Shown here: piece after piece, positions 62,267 to 64,000 of the stretch | Numbering within the stretch: position 1 is the first letter of the stretch | Layout of the letters: the number at the start of each line of letters is the position of its first letter | From: JAMXLJ01 sp036558745 | GTDB lineage: Bacteria; Actinomycetota; Acidimicrobiia; IMCC26256; JAMXLJ01 | Assembly (NCBI GenBank): GCA_036558745.1 | Contig: DATBEZ010000011.1 | Location: 1-64,000, forward strand | Length of the DNA: 64,000 nucleotides | Reading direction: 5' to 3' | Notes under the pieces: generated by a model | The model's input: only the letters and a program-made list of their open reading frames with translations | Told to the model about the DNA's origin: nothing | The model's database searches: none | Position numbers and translations under genes: made by a program

Positions 62267-63573
62267 TGCTTCGCCACCCGCGGGATCTTGTGGGGCGGAC
62301 CCTGACGCAGCAACACGTCGTTGGGAACGAGCTCCACGTCGGGGCGCACGCCGACCGCGGCGTGCACGGACTCGACGACCCGCGTCCGCAGGTCGCTCGT
62401 GCCGCGCGCGCCCTCGTCGCCGTATCCGACCCGCAGGCGCAGCACGTCGAGCTCGCGTCGCGGGCGGATCACCTGGAACAGCGCGGCGCTCGTCTCGGGG
62501 ACGGCTTCGATCGCGGGCCACACGTCGCCGGGGAGCACGGAGACGCCGTCGACGAGCACCTCGTCGCTCTTGCGGCCGAGCGGCCACATGCGCGCGTGCG
62601 TGCGTCCGCACGCGCACCGCTCGCGGGTCACGCGGACCAGATCGTCGGAGCGGTAGCGGACCAACGGCGCGATCTTGTCGACCAGCGTGGTGCCGACCAG
62701 CTCGCCGCGCTCACCGTCGGCGACGGGCTGATCGCCTTCGGGGTCGAGCACCTCGACGAACGCGATGTCCTCCCAGATGTGGCACCCGTCGTGCTCGCGA
62801 CATTCGGTTGCGGCGCCGACGTCGGCGACGCCGGTGTGCACGAAGAAGTCGACGCCCCAGCTCTCGAGCAGCGCGCGCCCGCGGGCACCCAGCGGCTCGC
62901 CCGCGTAGATGACGCCCTTGTAGCTCGCGAACATGTCGACCGGGTCGATGCCCATCGCGGGCGCCATCTGCTCGAGCGCGAGGATCAGCGGTCCCGACAT
63001 CGTGTACCAGCCCGTCGGTCGCAGCTCGCGGCTGAGCCGGTAGACGTTGGCGAACTCGAACGGCGAGTGGTCGACGAAGACGGGCGTCGCGCCGATCCCC
63101 CGGATCGTGTGGTGGATGCCCGGGCCGCGGTAGGTGAAGAGCATCTCGACGAAGTGGTCTCCCGGCCGGCAGCCCATCTCCCAGAACTCACGCGTGAGGA
63201 TGCTCGGCCCCGACGTCACCGACGGGACGAGCGTCGGGTCCCCCGTCGTGCCCGAGGTCGAGAACACGGCGGTGAAGGGACCGCCGGGGCGCAGCGGGTC
63301 GACGCAGAGCAACCCGCCGTAGCGGTCGCGATTGCCGTCGCGGAAGCGACGGATGGCGTCCTTGTCGACGAACGGCACCTTCTCGCGGAAGTCGTCAATC
63401 GTCGTGACGTCGTCGATCGTGATGCCCGCGCGTGCCCACGCGTCCTGCAACAACGGCGAGCGCTTCGCGGCCCACGGCAGCAGGTCGCCGAGGAGCTTGT
63501 CCTCCTGCAGCTTCTCGAGCTCCGGGCGCGGCATCGTCTCCGCGTCGGGTTCGAAGTAGCGCGTGCCGGTCAC
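62263..63573 (-). CDS. PaaK-like (phenylacetate-CoA ligase family) adenylate-forming enzyme
   Basis: 436 residues, normal for the PaaK branch. Core ATP motif FSTSGTTGDPT (104-114), YAGEPLG, a metal-type CACGRTHARMWPLGRKSD and the C-terminal catalytic-domain Lys region GPPHKIPRV. It should activate a carboxylic acid as its CoA ester. The GTG start overlaps the DUF2889 stop as GTGA. The substrate could be an aryl or alkyl acid and is not known. Confidence 0.9.
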   Translation of the reverse strand: MTGTRYFEPDAETMPRPELEKLQEDKLLGDLLPWAAKRSPLLQDAWARAGITIDDVTTIDDFREKVPFVDKDAIRRFRDGNRDRYGGLLCVDPLRPGGPFTAVFSTSGTTGDPTLVPSVTSGPSILTREFWEMGCRPGDHFVEMLFTYRGPGIHHTIRGIGATPVFVDHSPFEFANVYRLSRELRPTGWYTMSGPLILALEQMAPAMGIDPVDMFASYKGVIYAGEPLGARGRALLESWGVDFFVHTGVADVGAATECREHDGCHIWEDIAFVEVLDPEGDQPVADGERGELVGTTLVDKIAPLVRYRSDDLVRVTRERCACGRTHARMWPLGRKSDEVLVDGVSVLPGDVWPAIEAVPETSAALFQVIRPRRELDVLRLRVGYGDEGARGTSDLRTRVVESVHAAVGVRPDVELVPNDVLLRQGPPHKIPRVAKQ

Positions 63574-64000
63574 GACGGCTCGCCGAGCGTGGTCGGATAG
63601 ATCGGGCTGGGCGCGATGCCACGACCGCTCTCCATCCACGTCGCGAGCGCGCCGCCGGCGCGCCATCCCGCGCAGATGCCGGTGCGGTGCGTGTCCGGCG
63701 GCATCGGTGGTGTGCTGCCGTGCTCGCGCTCGTACTCGCGCAGCGTGATGTAGCCGTTGAACAGCGACGCGACCGAGAGGTCGGAGATCAGCGAGTTCAT
63801 GTGGGTGCAGCCGGCCTCGCCCTGGAGGCGCGCGAGCGCGTCGGCCGTGAAGCCGGGACGCAGCGCGAGCCCGACGAGGCGATCCACGTTGTCGGGCGCG
63901 GCGAAGCACTCCGCGTAGGGCAGGTGCACGGGATCGATGCACGCGTCGGTGACCGTCATCGTCTCCCGGTCGACGGCGAGGTCCAGGCGGTACTCGTGGA
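63570..64000 (-). CDS. DUF2889 family protein, 5' end outside window
   Basis: At least 143 codons; the frame is open to base 64000, and upstream of the first internal ATG it reads HEYRLDLAVDRETM, so the true start lies beyond the window. CTHMNSLISDLSVASLFNGY and RTGICAGWRAGG, with conserved Cys and His residues, match the DUF2889 family. Function unknown. It overlaps the PaaK-like gene by 4 bases and heads the visible part of that operon. Confidence 0.8.
   Translation of the reverse strand, partial: HEYRLDLAVDRETMTVTDACIDPVHLPYAECFAAPDNVDRLVGLALRPGFTADALARLQGEAGCTHMNSLISDLSVASLFNGYITLREYEREHGSTPPMPPDTHRTGICAGWRAGGALATWMESGRGIAPSPIYPTTLGEPS

Overview
The window is GC-rich chromosomal DNA from an actinomycete-type bacterium, most likely a non-mycobacterial deep-branching actinobacterium such as Acidimicrobiia (inference). 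The evidence is the near-continuous high-GC coding, frequent GTG starts, the cell-wall growth cluster fhaA-fhaB-pstP-rodA-pbpA-pknB next to trpG and crgA, a resuscitation-promoting-factor-like muralytic protein, a WS/DGAT wax/triacylglycerol synthase and polyprenol-phosphate-mannose-type glycosyltransferases. No rRNA, CRISPR array, insertion sequence or prophage was seen. Three tRNA genes are present: Ser-GCT, Ser-TGA and Leu-CAG.

Layout. 1-4431 (minus): envelope glycan genes, namely a partial GT-C glycosyltransferase, a GtrA-type flippase and a two-domain protein joining a GT2 transferase to an HPr-kinase-like P-loop domain. 4792-8452: small metabolism genes (DUF6197, ureidoglycolate lyase, cupin, glyoxylate-reductase-like dehydrogenase, UspA, RraA). 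8483-15635: tRNA-Ser, a PHP protein, DinB, a GH13 glucosidase and a fused two-half ABC exporter. 15679-21666: phosphoesterase, Rpf-like protein, hydrolase, PhyH dioxygenase, tRNA-Ser, serS, pheA, DUF2203. 21767-27561: an AlkA-like glycosylase divergent from pgi-gnd-zwf-histidine phosphatase (glycolysis/pentose phosphate). 27578-36711: an unknown lipoprotein, a solitary adenine methylase, WS/DGAT, thioredoxin, a GT-C mannosyltransferase, a chemoreceptor with a structured leader, and a STAS protein.

36831-42073 is the least explained part. A MoxR-type AAA ATPase and a VWA-domain partner are transcribed away from two large proteins of no recognisable family, followed by a GNAT gene that looks broken. 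42083-44755 holds a Gfo/Idh/MocA-VOC-VOC operon and a DUF4389 membrane protein. 44818-53926 is the cell-division/elongation block, in the order and orientation known from the oriC-proximal region of mycobacteria but without pknA, and with a MutY-like glycosylase attached to the end of the pknB operon. 54083-60561 carries a membrane zinc-ribbon protein, thiolase, thioesterase, a PAP2-type phosphatase, a class I aldolase, a GT2 transferase and an alkaline-phosphatase-superfamily hydrolase. 60917-64000 holds a TetR regulator and an operon of a DUF2889 protein, a PaaK-like ligase and a small ligase-like protein that lacks the ATP-binding signature.

Two genome-style traits recur. Many adjacent genes share a 4-base GTGA or ATGA stop-start overlap. 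At least ten first-in-unit genes have a TANNNT hexamer 6-9 bases before the start codon and no ribosome binding site, which suggests leaderless transcripts.
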